A stretch of DNA of 64,000 nt, from the NCBI RefSeq assembly GCF_002086795.1, contig NZ_MVIM01000003.1, forward strand, positions 248,001 through 312,000. The letters run 5' to 3'. Numbering within the stretch: position 1 is the stretch's first letter; each line of letters begins with the position of its first letter. The notes under the pieces were generated by a model. The model was not told the origin of the DNA, made no database searches, and worked only from the letters and a program-made list of their open reading frames with translations. The position numbers were made by a program, and so were the translations under genes. This DNA is from Mycolicibacterium tusciae. GTDB lineage: Bacteria; Actinomycetota; Actinomycetes; Mycobacteriales; Mycobacteriaceae. Shown in pieces: positions 18,777-27,921 of this stretch.

Positions 18777-19646
18777 ATGAACAAGCCCGCCATCGACAAC
18801 GGTGGCGGGCTTGTTCGTCTTCGTCTCGACATCGCCTACGACGGAACCGAGTTCGCGGGCTGGGCCACGCAGACCGGGCAACGTACGGTCGCGGGCGTGC
18901 TCGACGACGCCCTTTCGACGGTGTTTCGCACCCGGGTGCACTTGCGAGCGGCCGGACGCACCGACACCGGTGTCCACGCCGCCGGTCAGGTCGCCCATGT
19001 CGATGTACCGGCCGACGCGCTACCAAACGCATATCCCCGGGCCACCCGCCCCGGTCAACGCGAGTTTCTGCCCCTGGTGCAGCGGCTCGCACGGTTCCTC
19101 CCTGCCGATGTGCGCGTGCTCGACATCGACCGCGCGGCACCGGGATTCGATGCGCGCTTCTCCGCGCTGCGCCGGCACTATGCCTACCGCTTGTCGACGG
19201 CGCCGTACGGTGTCGAACCGCAGCAGGCCCGCTACGTCACGCCGTGGCCCAGGCCGCTGGACGTCGACGCCATGGTGGTGGCCTCGCGGGATCTGGTGGG
19301 GCTTCACGACTTTGCCGCTTTTTGCCGTCACCGCGAGGGTGCGACGACGATCCGTGATCTGCAGCGGCTGGATTGGACACGCGAGGGTGACCGGGTCACG
19401 GCGCACGTCACCGCGGATGCGTTCTGCTGGGCGATGGTGCGGTCGGTGGTCGGCGCGTTGTTGGCCGTCGGTGAGTACCGCCGCGAACCCGGCTGGTGCG
19501 CGACGCTATTGGAGTCCACGAGCCGGTCCAGTGATTTCGCGGCGGCCCCGCCGCAGGGTCTGACGCTCGAGGGCGTCGACTACCCGCCGGACGACGAGCT
19601 CGAGGCGCGCACGACGGTCACCCGCAAGCTACGGGTGATCGACTAG
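18777..19646 (+). CDS. truA: tRNA pseudouridine(38-40) synthase
   Basis: 289 residues. [10 protein letters not shown] contains the catalytic aspartate, with [17 protein letters not shown] at the N-terminus and [12 protein letters not shown] at the RNA-binding end. It modifies the anticodon stem of tRNAs. The ATG at 18777 is the only usable in-frame start before the conserved domain. Oddly, the first 13 codons form a perfect 12-bp inverted repeat with terminator-like character. The 3' end overlaps the convergent cutinase gene by four bases. Confidence 0.95.
   Translation: MNKPAIDNGGGLVRLRLDIAYDGTEFAGWATQTGQRTVAGVLDDALSTVFRTRVHLRAAGRTDTGVHAAGQVAHVDVPADALPNAYPRATRPGQREFLPLVQRLARFLPADVRVLDIDRAAPGFDARFSALRRHYAYRLSTAPYGVEPQQARYVTPWPRPLDVDAMVVASRDLVGLHDFAAFCRHREGATTIRDLQRLDWTREGDRVTAHVTADAFCWAMVRSVVGALLAVGEYRREPGWCATLLESTSRSSDFAAAPPQGLTLEGVDYPPDDELEARTTVTRKLRVID
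18780..18815 (+). terminator. Terminator-like hairpin inside the 5' end of truA
   Basis: AACAAGCCCGCC (18780-18791) and GGCGGGCTTGTT (18804-18815) form a perfect 12-bp stem with a 12-base loop. The following bases are T-rich (CGTCTTCGTC). It fits a factor-independent terminator for the rplQ transcript, but lies within truA codons 2-13, where translation would disrupt it. Confidence 0.6.
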
Positions 19647-20314
19647 ATACGACCCGCGACGAAGTCGGCCGCCTGATTGGCCATCCCCGCGTCGATATAC
19701 GCGGCGGCGAGGTGGGCGGGCCAGTTGTCTTCCCACGTGTTCGGATCGGCCGGGTTGCAGATCGGGTCGGCACCGTGGCACAGGTCGATGGTCCGATCGC
19801 GATAAATCGGGTTGAAATTGCCGATCGGACCAGCCCAGGTGATTCCGTTGCCGAACAACGCGACTGCGGCGATGTGCCTGTCCGCGCCGGGAGGCAGCGG
19901 GGAATCGAAACCGAAGAAGTTGAACGGCAGGGCGAGCACCACGTCGGTGACCGCGGCGCCGAGCGAATACCCGCCGAGCACCAACCGGGTATCGGGGCAG
20001 GTGTTCATCATGTACTGGATGTGGCCGCTCATATCGTTGGCGCCCACATCGAGCTCGTTGTCCGCGGGATACTGCACCGCATAGACGCCGACGTTCTTGT
20101 TGGACTTGGAGCGCAAAGCACTGATGAACGCATTGCCGAGCCTGCCGACCCCCGCCGACTCCAGACGCCCGCGGGCGAAGATCACCTCCACAGGCGGGCA
20201 CGATTGAGCATTCGCCGACGGCGTCAGCGATGTGAAGGTCTGGGGTGCGATGAGCAGGGCGCCGGAGATGACTGCGGCGACGAGACCGATGACGAGGTGG
20301 CGGCGAATCACCAC
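19643..20314 (-). CDS. Secreted cutinase-family serine esterase (Cut4-like)
   Basis: 223 residues. An N-terminal signal peptide (hydrophobic to about residue 35, ending SANAQS) exports it. The cutinase core starts at [11 protein letters not shown]. The nucleophile motif is GYSLG where most cutinases have GYSQG; the aspartate lies near [10 protein letters not shown] and the histidine in PAHLAAAY. It hydrolyses ester bonds of lipids or cutin-like polymers outside the cell. It is one of three neighbouring cutinase genes on this strand. M. tuberculosis has cut3 and cut4 at the same place near truA. Confidence 0.9.
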   Translation of the reverse strand: MVIRRHLVIGLVAAVISGALLIAPQTFTSLTPSANAQSCPPVEVIFARGRLESAGVGRLGNAFISALRSKSNKNVGVYAVQYPADNELDVGANDMSGHIQYMMNTCPDTRLVLGGYSLGAAVTDVVLALPFNFFGFDSPLPPGADRHIAAVALFGNGITWAGPIGNFNPIYRDRTIDLCHGADPICNPADPNTWEDNWPAHLAAAYIDAGMANQAADFVAGRI

Positions 20315-20369
20315 ACGAATCCTAGTAGAAACTAATCAACGCACTCGTCGATAAGCGTGTAAGCCCATT

Positions 20370-21047
20370 TCAGAGGTGCCCCGCGACGAAGTCGGCCGCC
20401 TGATTGGTCGGTCCGCCCGCGTAGGCGCGGTGCGCGGCGACGTCCTCACCGTTGGTCTGGCAGATCGGATCTCCCGGATTACACAGATCGATCGACCGGG
20501 CACCCCAGACCGGACTGGCGGTCAGGGGCAGACCGAGTTTGGCGGACGGGTTGCCGAACACGGCGATCGCTGCGACGTGCTCGGGCACATTGGGCGGAAG
20601 CGGGTTGTCGAATCCGACGCCCGGCACGGGGACGGCACTGATGACGTCGATGACCGCGGCGCCTTGTGAATACCCACCAAGGACCAGTCGCGAGTTGGGG
20701 CAGGTGTTGACCAGGTACTGGATGTGGGCGCTCGCGTCGTTCGCTCCGGCGGCCGCCTTGAGGAAGTCGAAGGTCGCGGGGTAGTTGACCGCGTACGCGC
20801 CGACGGACCTGCCGCCGACCTTGCCCCGCAACTGGTCGACGAAGGTGCCGCCGACCACGCCGAGTCCGGCGTCCTCGTTGGTGCCCCGCGCAAACACGAC
20901 CTCGATGTCGTGGCAACCTTGGGCCGATGCGGTCCCGGCGCCGCCAATCGGTGTGGGGGACAAGGCAGGTGCGATGAGCACGACGGAGGCGGTCAGAATG
21001 GCGGCTGCTGTGCCGATGAGCCCGCTGCGGAGTCGATCGAAGGTCAC
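20370..21047 (-). CDS. Secreted cutinase-family serine esterase (Cut3-like)
   Basis: 225 residues with a signal peptide of about 42 residues ending ASAQG. CHDIEVVFARGTNEDAGLG opens the catalytic domain; the nucleophile is in GYSQGAAV, the aspartate near DLCNPGDPIC and the histidine in VAAHRAYA. The conserved cysteines flanking the domain should form disulfides after export. Second of three tandem cutinase genes, 55 bases upstream of the next. Substrate within the family unknown. Confidence 0.9.
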   Translation of the reverse strand: MTFDRLRSGLIGTAAAILTASVVLIAPALSPTPIGGAGTASAQGCHDIEVVFARGTNEDAGLGVVGGTFVDQLRGKVGGRSVGAYAVNYPATFDFLKAAAGANDASAHIQYLVNTCPNSRLVLGGYSQGAAVIDVISAVPVPGVGFDNPLPPNVPEHVAAIAVFGNPSAKLGLPLTASPVWGARSIDLCNPGDPICQTNGEDVAAHRAYAGGPTNQAADFVAGHL

Positions 21048-21075
21048 AAGATCAACAGCGTAGCGGCTGTTGCCG

Positions 21076-21825
21076 TCAGACCCGGCCGGCGACGAAGTTG
21101 GCGGCCTGCTGAACCAGGCCGGCAGACACGTAATCGTTGTGTGCGAACGGATTCCTGCCGCCCGAGCAGATGGGGTCGCCGTCCTTGCAGAGGTCGATGG
21201 CCCTACCGCCGAAAACCGAACTGGTCAGCGGATTGCTGAACTTCGTTGCGGGGTTGCCGAACACGGCTACCGCGGCGATGTTGGATTGCAGGCTTGCGGG
21301 CAGCGGGGTGGCCGAACCGATGTCGCCGATCTTGTTGCCCAGCGGCGGGATACCGGCCAGCATGTCCATCACTGCGGCGCCCTGCGAGTATCCGCCGAGC
21401 ACGAGCTTCGTCGATGGGCACTGCTGCGACATCATGGCGATGCGGCTCTGGGCGTCACGGGCGCCGTCGGCTGCGGCCAGGAAGTCATAGGACGCCGGAT
21501 AGTTGACCGCGTAAGAGCTGACGGTTTGACCGCCGACGAGTGGGCGCAGCGCACTGACGAATGCCGAGCCGGGCGTTCCGAGACCCGGTGTGTCGTCGGT
21601 TCCGCGCGCGAAGATGACCTCGATGTCGGGGCAGGCCGATGATTGGCTCGCGACGGGACCGGGGGCGTTGGCCGCGATCGGTCCTGGCGCCGGTCCCGGT
21701 CCGGGTACTCCGGGCTGATGGCCGGGCTGGGCCGGCGCCGACGGTGCGAGGACGAGCGTCGAGGCGGCGCAGACAACGGTCGCAGTGACCGCGGCCAGTC
21801 GTGACGACATGCGGAGCAAATTCAC
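21076..21825 (-). CDS. Secreted cutinase-family serine esterase with proline-rich linker
   Basis: 249 residues. After a signal peptide (to about residue 32, SAPAQ) there is a short proline- and glycine-rich linker before CPDIEVIFARGTDDTPGLG. The catalytic motif is GYSQGAAVMD, with the aspartate near DLCKDGDPIC and the histidine in FAHNDY. The linker, missing in the other two copies, may tether the enzyme to the wall. Two starts are possible: GTG 21825 or ATG 21810; neither has a clear ribosome binding site. First of three tandem cutinases. Confidence 0.9.
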   Translation of the reverse strand: MNLLRMSSRLAAVTATVVCAASTLVLAPSAPAQPGHQPGVPGPGPAPGPIAANAPGPVASQSSACPDIEVIFARGTDDTPGLGTPGSAFVSALRPLVGGQTVSSYAVNYPASYDFLAAADGARDAQSRIAMMSQQCPSTKLVLGGYSQGAAVMDMLAGIPPLGNKIGDIGSATPLPASLQSNIAAVAVFGNPATKFSNPLTSSVFGGRAIDLCKDGDPICSGGRNPFAHNDYVSAGLVQQAANFVAGRV

Positions 21826-21898
21826 GTCGGCTATTTTTCCACATCGGGGGTGGTGGCAGCCAACCTCTTGGGATCGACGCTCGCGTCAATTATTGAGG

Positions 21899-22921
21899 TC
21901 AGCGGCCTGCGACAGAGTTCGACGGCACGGCATCGGGCAGCGTCACGTCGCCCGACTCCTCGCTGCGGTCACCCTGACGGGCGAGCGCCAGGCCCATCAG
22001 GACGATGGCTCCGCCGACGGCCTGCATCGTCGTCATCGCCTCGCCGAGAAGAATCCAGGCGGCCAGGACGGCGAACATCACCTCGGACAGGCCGACCAGT
22101 GAGGCGAACCGCGGCCGCAGCATCGAGATGCCCACGATGCCGAGCGTGTACGCGACCGCGGTGGCCACGACGCCCAGCGCGACGACGGGCACGACCCATG
22201 AGGTGGTCCATCCGGCGATGACGGTGTCGTTGGTCGTGAACGTGAGAGGCATGATGCCGACGACGCCCAGCAGCGTGACCGCGGCGGCACCGACCACCAG
22301 ACCGGCTGCGGCCAGGGTGATGGGGTTGACGCCGTCGCTGTCCGCGGAACCGTTGCTCGCGTTGGCCGACATCACGAAGTAGCAGGCGGCGCACACCGCG
22401 GCGGCCAGTCCCCAGCCGACGCCGATCAGGTTGATATGGGCGCCACCGAAGCCGCCGGCATCAACAATCCCGAGCACCAACATGATTCCGGCCACCGCCA
22501 AGGCGACGCCGGCGAGCGTGACGTTGGTCGGCCTGCGACGCGTGGTCATCCAGACCCAGGCGACGACGATGATCGGCGCGGTGTACTCCAACAGCAACGC
22601 GACGCCGACGGACAGGTGCGCTACCGCGTTGTAGTAGAACAGCTGCGCGCCCGCGATCGGGATCGCGCCGTAGAGCACGACGGTCTTTGCGTGGCCCAGC
22701 GCCTCGCGGACCCAGCCGGGGCGCGCGAGCGTCGCGAAGACGGCCATCACCAGGGCGCCGCCTGCAAGGCGCGCGACCACAGCTGCCGTCGGGCTCCAGC
22801 CGGCTTCCATGAGCGCCTTGGCGAAAGGTCCGGATGACCCGAATGCGAACGCGGAGCCGACGGCGAACAGCAGGCCGAGCCGGAAATGGTCGACCGACGC
22901 GCGGGCCTGATTCGCGGTCAC
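21899..22921 (-). CDS. EamA/DMT-family exporter
   Basis: 340 residues with about ten hydrophobic segments in two related EamA halves; ALLLEYTAPIIVVAWVW and the GISMLRPRFASLVGLSEVMFAVLAAWILLGE block are typical of drug/metabolite transporters of the RhaT/YdcZ type. It sits in the inner membrane and probably exports amino acids or other small metabolites. It is divergent from a CGNR regulator 75 bases away, which likely controls it. Confidence 0.85.
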   Translation of the reverse strand: MTANQARASVDHFRLGLLFAVGSAFAFGSSGPFAKALMEAGWSPTAAVVARLAGGALVMAVFATLARPGWVREALGHAKTVVLYGAIPIAGAQLFYYNAVAHLSVGVALLLEYTAPIIVVAWVWMTTRRRPTNVTLAGVALAVAGIMLVLGIVDAGGFGGAHINLIGVGWGLAAAVCAACYFVMSANASNGSADSDGVNPITLAAAGLVVGAAAVTLLGVVGIMPLTFTTNDTVIAGWTTSWVVPVVALGVVATAVAYTLGIVGISMLRPRFASLVGLSEVMFAVLAAWILLGEAMTTMQAVGGAIVLMGLALARQGDRSEESGDVTLPDAVPSNSVAGR

Positions 22922-22996
22922 GGGTGCACCTCCGGCATGTAATGAGTAAAATCAACTTTGGTCATGACGCTAGCCGGGAGGGGGGTCAGGAGTCAA

Positions 22997-23551
22997 ATGC
23001 TTTTCAGTCATGACACCGAGCTCACACTGCGGGCGGCATGTGTGCTGATCAACAGCGATCGGATCGACGGCGAGCAGCTTGGGAGCCTTGCGGAACTCGA
23101 TGTCTATCTCGACGGTTTCGGCTGGACCGGCAGGCGCGACCGCGACGATGCCGAACTCGATTCGGTGCATCGCCTGCGGAAACGGCTCGGCATGATCTGG
23201 GCGGTCGCCGGCGACGAGGAACAAGCCGTTGGTCAGGTGAACGCTCTGCTGAGTGACACCGAGGCGTCACCGTGGCTGACCCGCCATCCGGAGATGCCGG
23301 AGTGGCATCTGCACCTCGCGTCCGTGCACGATCCGCTCTGGCAGCGGATGGGTGCGGAAATGGCCATGGCGCTGGCCGACCTGATTCGTATCGGAGAGCT
23401 GCGCCGCCTCAAAATCTGCGCGGCGTCCGATTGCGACGCGGTGCTGGTGGACCTTTCGCGAAATCGCTCAGGGAAGTTCTGCGACACCGGTAACTGCGGC
23501 AACCGTCAACACGTCGCGGCTTATCGGGAGCGCCGCGCGAAAGAGAATTAG
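22997..23551 (+). CDS. CGNR zinc-finger regulator
   Basis: 184 residues. The C-terminal CAASDC...RSGKFCDTGNCGNRQHVAAYRERR is the CGNR zinc finger, with paired cysteines for zinc and a DNA-binding helix; the N-terminal part matches the ABATE-like stress-sensing domain seen with this finger. ATG 22997 with AGGAG five bases upstream is preferred over ATG 22964, which lacks a site. Divergent from the DMT exporter, it is a likely repressor or activator of that gene. Its stop overlaps that of the FAD enzyme gene. Confidence 0.85.
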   Translation: MLFSHDTELTLRAACVLINSDRIDGEQLGSLAELDVYLDGFGWTGRRDRDDAELDSVHRLRKRLGMIWAVAGDEEQAVGQVNALLSDTEASPWLTRHPEMPEWHLHLASVHDPLWQRMGAEMAMALADLIRIGELRRLKICAASDCDAVLVDLSRNRSGKFCDTGNCGNRQHVAAYRERRAKEN

Positions 23552-26505
23552 GGCGAGGGTGTGTCGCCGATCGAGAACAGCGACTTCGTTTCGGGTTGCG
23601 CCAACGGATCGTGTGTGACGCGACCCATCAGGTCGAGATGCGCGGAACCGACTGGAGGTGTCGCGCCTAAGTATCGAGACAATTCGCCGATTTTGCCCAT
23701 GTCTTGAACTAGCGAAATGGTTTGCCTCTGGGGCGGTTCCAATTCACTCCGTCTCACAAGTTGAATTCCCGGGCTGTCCGCGGGTATGTCCGTGGGATTC
23801 TGGCTGACGTCTACTTTGTAGGTCGTTTTTTCTGACTTTGGTGGCCAGGATGGGGGGGTCGAGTCGTTGCTGACTAAGACTCCGAGGGGGCCCCTCGCCA
23901 GGTCGGGCTTGGGAGGCGGCGTGATCGGATTTTGGGGCCGCACAGGAGGAGCTTGACCACTCCCACTGGCGTTGGCGGGTGGTGTTGGCGGCGGCTGCGA
24001 CACTCCAGGCTGTCCCGCGGCCATCTGCTCGAGGCGCTGCCGCCATTCTTGAAGAGAGCTGAACAGCTGCTGCGTGTAATCACCCGGCATGGACGACGTT
24101 GGCGCGCTGGGCGGCATCGGCGGCATCGCGGACGGAGCGGCCAGCGAGGAAAGTCCTGCCGCCATCGTCGTCCACTGCTGAAGCAAATGTTGCCAAGCCT
24201 GGAGATAGGCGAACATCTGCTGGTTGTAATCAGTTGTGGGCGTGAACATTTGTTGACCTCCTAAGAGATGGGGGATCGGGGGCACGGCCGGGGTGTCCAG
24301 CGGATGGGGCAACGACTGTTGACACAGTTGTGTGTCGAGTATGCGCAAAGGGCGCGTATCGGCCGGCTCGCGGTTCTCGATGTCGAATACGTAGCAGTAG
24401 TCACCCGCAGGTGTCGGCATCCTGACGGGACTCGAAAGGCCTTGATCGAGAAAGCCGTAGGGAAACTCCCAGTCGAGTGACGTCATCTGCTCTCGACGAT
24501 CGAGGCCACCCGATTCAACCCAAATGTAGTGGTCGAGAATTGCATTGACGGCATGGCGCCCTGACTCGCACGCGGACTCCATCGACGTCACCCGCGTGAA
24601 CGTCTTAGTCCACGTACCCGCGAAGACCACCGAATTGTTGTGCACCTGATAACCGCCGTGGCGGGCCTGCCAGACGTTCCACTGCTCGAGATCCTCGAGC
24701 CACACGTCCTCGGGCGGCACGTCGATCAAGGAGGATCCGTGCGGGTTCCATGGTTCGGCGCCTGGCCGATTACTCCAATCTCCCACGATGGGAACGAGAT
24801 ACGGTGATTCGTTGCGAAGTACGCGACCTTGGCCTTGGCCGGGGCCGCCAGACATGATCAGGCTGCGATCGAGCGCGTACCAGGCGGGACACGGCATGAC
24901 CTTGTCGCCGGCGGATTCGGCATCGTCGCTCGTGAGCGCCGAGACAATCTGGCGCCACACCTCCGCGGCGATTTCGTCGGCCGTGCAGTCGCGCGCCGCC
25001 TTACCTCGGCCGAACTCGTCGACCAGGTGACGGGAGGGCGTATTGAAATCGCCGATGTCGACTGAGAGCACCGAGATGTGGCCGTCGGGGTCCAAGACCC
25101 TTTGCGCCTCCCATAATCCGCTCTGGTTTATGGACGACAACGCCCATTCCGTGCTGGTCAGCAAGAGGTGTCCGCGAAGCAACTGAAATTCCGTGTCGAA
25201 GTAGTACTGGATACCGCACAGCGTTTGGAACCGATCCCACGGCACCCGTCCCATCTCGTCCATCGAATAGGGATCCCGCCGCTGCCGGGGACGGGTCATG
25301 ACGGGTTGCAGCGGCCCGTCGGGCGGCGGAGGCAGGGTGGTGAAACCATCGAGGCCCGCCACAGCGCCGCCGGTGCCCGCCGCGCGCAGCGGCGCGGTGA
25401 TGTATTCAGCGCCCGGGGCGTCGACGGCCACGACCGTGTAGTCCGGAGCCACCCGGGTCCCGTCGGCCAGTGTGATCTGCGCCCGGGGCCGCAGATGCGG
25501 TGGCTGGGTCGGGTCGATCGCCGGTGGGTCGAGGCGAGCCGCCGCATTGTGAACGAAGCTGACGCCGAGCGCGTCGAGGTAGCGGTACCAGTGGTCCAGC
25601 CACGCTTCGCTGGTAGGGCCGTTGAGCACGCCGTCGGCCTTGTTGTCACGGCGGTCCATGTTCAGGTACAGCTGGAGATAAGTGCTCATGTTGGTGCGTG
25701 CGTCGCCCCAGAATGAATCGAGAGCGACCAGGATTCTTGGCATTTGACGCAACATGGCGTCGCAACGTGGGGTGTAGGGGAACCGGTTGGTCCCGGTCTT
25801 GCTGTCGTATCCGACCAAGTAGTCGTAAGCGGATATGTTCTGCAGTTCCTCCGCGCGGCGCAAAGGGCTCGTGGTCAGGTAGTGGACGAGCCTGCCCAGA
25901 TAGGTGGCGATGTCGCGCGCGGTGAAGCCGAGTATCGCGAGTTCTTTGAGGATTCCCAGAACCTCGCCGGGGCTGCGCGGGAGCTCGCTGGGGAAGACCA
26001 GCGTCGGCTGGTTTTCGACCGTGATGCCCTTGGTGACGACCCGCCGGACGTTGTCATAAACCGTCCGTGAAGTTGGTGTCCAGCAGGGAGTGCCGCCGCT
26101 GTTCTGTGTCTGTTGATAGACGGGGATGCGCTGGAACAGGTCCCAGATGTGTAGGTAGAACGCCGGGAAGAAGCGAAAACCGTGTTCGCCCGCGACCGCT
26201 CGTCGTGGGGCACATGGCCGGCCCAGTCGACCGGGGAACGGACGCAGCTCTGCGTGGCTTCCGTCGTGCGTGCCTACTGTCGAATACTGAGAGGCGGCAA
26301 GACCGCCGAGTTTGATCGGCGGATAAGTTCCTGTCGGTGAGGATCCCAGCCCGTTGCGTTCATCCTTTTTTGACTCGTAGACCGTGACGACGAAGCCGCG
26401 CTCTGCGAGTTCATGCGCTGCGGTGAGTCCGGCGATCCCACCGCCGAGCACCGCTACGGTGGGGCGTCGTTGGTGTGACGCCGGCGTCGTGATGCGCTCG
26501 GTCAT
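23548..26505 (-). CDS. FAD-dependent desaturase-like enzyme with long proline-rich C-terminal tail
   Basis: 985 residues. Residues 16-45 hold the FAD-binding Rossmann motif (VAVLGGGIAGLTAAHELAERG), and VVFAGTWTKTFTRVTSMESA near 627-646 is the second flavin contact, as in phytoene desaturase or hydroxysqualene dehydroxylase relatives. The enzyme part ends near residue 735. A tail of about 250 residues, rich in proline, follows; within it DYNQQMFAYLQAWQHLLQQW (759-778) and DYTQQLFSSLQEWRQRLEQM (809-828) are two copies of an amphipathic helix separated by a proline linker. Such tails are unusual in this family and could attach the enzyme to a shell. ATG 26505 overlaps the SCP2-like stop (ATGA). 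Confidence 0.75.
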   Translation of the reverse strand: MTERITTPASHQRRPTVAVLGGGIAGLTAAHELAERGFVVTVYESKKDERNGLGSSPTGTYPPIKLGGLAASQYSTVGTHDGSHAELRPFPGRLGRPCAPRRAVAGEHGFRFFPAFYLHIWDLFQRIPVYQQTQNSGGTPCWTPTSRTVYDNVRRVVTKGITVENQPTLVFPSELPRSPGEVLGILKELAILGFTARDIATYLGRLVHYLTTSPLRRAEELQNISAYDYLVGYDSKTGTNRFPYTPRCDAMLRQMPRILVALDSFWGDARTNMSTYLQLYLNMDRRDNKADGVLNGPTSEAWLDHWYRYLDALGVSFVHNAAARLDPPAIDPTQPPHLRPRAQITLADGTRVAPDYTVVAVDAPGAEYITAPLRAAGTGGAVAGLDGFTTLPPPPDGPLQPVMTRPRQRRDPYSMDEMGRVPWDRFQTLCGIQYYFDTEFQLLRGHLLLTSTEWALSSINQSGLWEAQRVLDPDGHISVLSVDIGDFNTPSRHLVDEFGRGKAARDCTADEIAAEVWRQIVSALTSDDAESAGDKVMPCPAWYALDRSLIMSGGPGQGQGRVLRNESPYLVPIVGDWSNRPGAEPWNPHGSSLIDVPPEDVWLEDLEQWNVWQARHGGYQVHNNSVVFAGTWTKTFTRVTSMESACESGRHAVNAILDHYIWVESGGLDRREQMTSLDWEFPYGFLDQGLSSPVRMPTPAGDYCYVFDIENREPADTRPLRILDTQLCQQSLPHPLDTPAVPPIPHLLGGQQMFTPTTDYNQQMFAYLQAWQHLLQQWTTMAAGLSSLAAPSAMPPMPPSAPTSSMPGDYTQQLFSSLQEWRQRLEQMAAGQPGVSQPPPTPPANASGSGQAPPVRPQNPITPPPKPDLARGPLGVLVSNDSTPPSWPPKSEKTTYKVDVSQNPTDIPADSPGIQLVRRSELEPPQRQTISLVQDMGKIGELSRYLGATPPVGSAHLDLMGRVTHDPLAQPETKSLFSIGDTPSP

Positions 26506-26906
26506 GTTGCTCCCGAGCGAAGTTCGGTCAGCAGGGCGGGCTGCGAGGGTGCTCGGACTGCCGCGTGGACATACGCGCGCAGCGATTCGTGCGCACGCTG
26601 GATGTCATCGAGTGAACCGCGAACGGATATTGTGCCCGCCTCAACGGAATCGCCAAGCCCCACCCGAGCGTCGACAAGATCGAGGATTGCGGCTCGGGAC
26701 GTGCCGATCCTGACACCGGCCGTCTGCGCTTCACCATCCGACACGTCGAGTCGGCCGCCGCCGCGTAGTGAAAACACCTCGCCGTCGACGTCGAGTTCGA
26801 CGACCATCGGGCCGAGCTCTGCGGCCAACAAGTGATAACTGTCGGGCACCTCGTCCTCCAGGTGCTCGATCGAGCGCCGCAATAGCGACGAAATTCGCTC
26901 AGCCAT
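26502..26906 (-). CDS. SCP2-like sterol/lipid-carrier domain protein
   Basis: 134 residues. The pattern VELDVDGEVFSLRGGGRLDVSD followed by VRIGTSRAAILDLVDARVGLGDSVEAGTISVRGSLDD matches SCP2-type lipid-transfer domains that stand alone in actinobacteria. It may carry a hydrophobic intermediate between enzymes of the operon; this is inference. The ATG at 26906 lies inside the end of the CrtC-like gene (AATGGCTGA, 8-base overlap) and is preferred over an upstream start at 26951. Its stop overlaps the FAD gene start. Confidence 0.65.
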   Translation of the reverse strand: MAERISSLLRRSIEHLEDEVPDSYHLLAAELGPMVVELDVDGEVFSLRGGGRLDVSDGEAQTAGVRIGTSRAAILDLVDARVGLGDSVEAGTISVRGSLDDIQRAHESLRAYVHAAVRAPSQPALLTELRSGAT

Positions 26907-27921
26907 TGAGGAACTCGAATACGCCAGTGCCGACGAAATCGAAGGGTTCATCGTTGATTATCCCACTTACGCGCGTGGTACCACCCGCTTCACAAAGCAC
27001 GGTCGATCGATCGAGGTGCACCTCGCTCGGCTGCGCCAGACGGGCATAAGATCGCGAGCGGAACTCAGCATGCACGGTATCGCCGCCCCGCGTCGATGTG
27101 ATGGTCAAACGTTCGGGCACACCGGGTACATCGCCGTCGAGCAGCAGGCGCATCGGGGGTGGCAGGGTGCAGCCGGCCGCGCGGGCGAGCCGACCTTCCG
27201 AGTGTGTCTGCACCGCTGCGTGCCGGAATATTGCGGCGGGCTCGTCGTGGTGCCAGACGTAGAGCGCCTGGGAAAGGCAGCGCAGCCGATCTCGGTCCGT
27301 CGTCTGCAGAAACACCATCGACCATGGGTTTCCGGGCTCGGCGGGCAGTAGGGTGCCCCATACCCAGCCGAAGTCGTCGCCCCATCGGAACCGACCCCAG
27401 TTGTGGTCGTGATAGGCGAGTTCGTCGTCCAAACGATGCTCCCGGCCACCGATGCGTAGCCATCCCTGCGCGCGCAGCCTCGGCACGAAGAGCCAGTTGA
27501 TCCGCCCCTCGCCCAGCGGCTGGTTGCGAACCACGAACGGCTTGCTCGTCGGGGTGAAGCGCAACTCACCCTGGATATCGTTGTCGGGCAGATCAATTGC
27601 CACGCGATAACCATTACGGTCGATCATCATCCGATTGCCGCCGATGGTCAGTTCACCCAGATCGGCTGAGGTATTCAGCGCGTGCTCATCGAATCGCTCG
27701 ATCGCACCGGTCCAGTCGTCGTCGTGAGCGATCACGATCACGCGCGGCGCAAGCCGAGATTGGCCCTCGCCGAAGCTTTCATTGTTCAGGCTGAAATTGA
27801 TCAGGAGTCGGACGTCTCGGCCATGGACCACGAAGTGATGCCATTCCTTGAAGTCCGTCGGTCGGGCGTTTGCCACCACCGGGGCGCGGAGGAAGTCGTT
27901 GCGTGCGAGCAGCGCGCTCAT
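26899..27921 (-). CDS. CrtC-like carotenoid hydratase/lipocalin-type cyclase
   Basis: 340 residues. YHDHNWG (170-176) with the following WGDDFGWVWG is the signature of the CrtC (carotenoid 1,2-hydratase) and AttH-like beta-barrel family, which hydrates or cyclises isoprenoid chains. ATG 27921 overlaps the preceding stop by four bases (ATGA), so it is chosen over a GTG nine bases upstream. No signal peptide. Placement with a polyprenyl synthase and a desaturase-like flavoenzyme suggests it works on a C20 or longer prenyl product. The true reaction is unknown. Confidence 0.6.
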   Translation of the reverse strand: MSALLARNDFLRAPVVANARPTDFKEWHHFVVHGRDVRLLINFSLNNESFGEGQSRLAPRVIVIAHDDDWTGAIERFDEHALNTSADLGELTIGGNRMMIDRNGYRVAIDLPDNDIQGELRFTPTSKPFVVRNQPLGEGRINWLFVPRLRAQGWLRIGGREHRLDDELAYHDHNWGRFRWGDDFGWVWGTLLPAEPGNPWSMVFLQTTDRDRLRCLSQALYVWHHDEPAAIFRHAAVQTHSEGRLARAAGCTLPPPMRLLLDGDVPGVPERLTITSTRGGDTVHAEFRSRSYARLAQPSEVHLDRSTVLCEAGGTTRVSGIINDEPFDFVGTGVFEFLNG

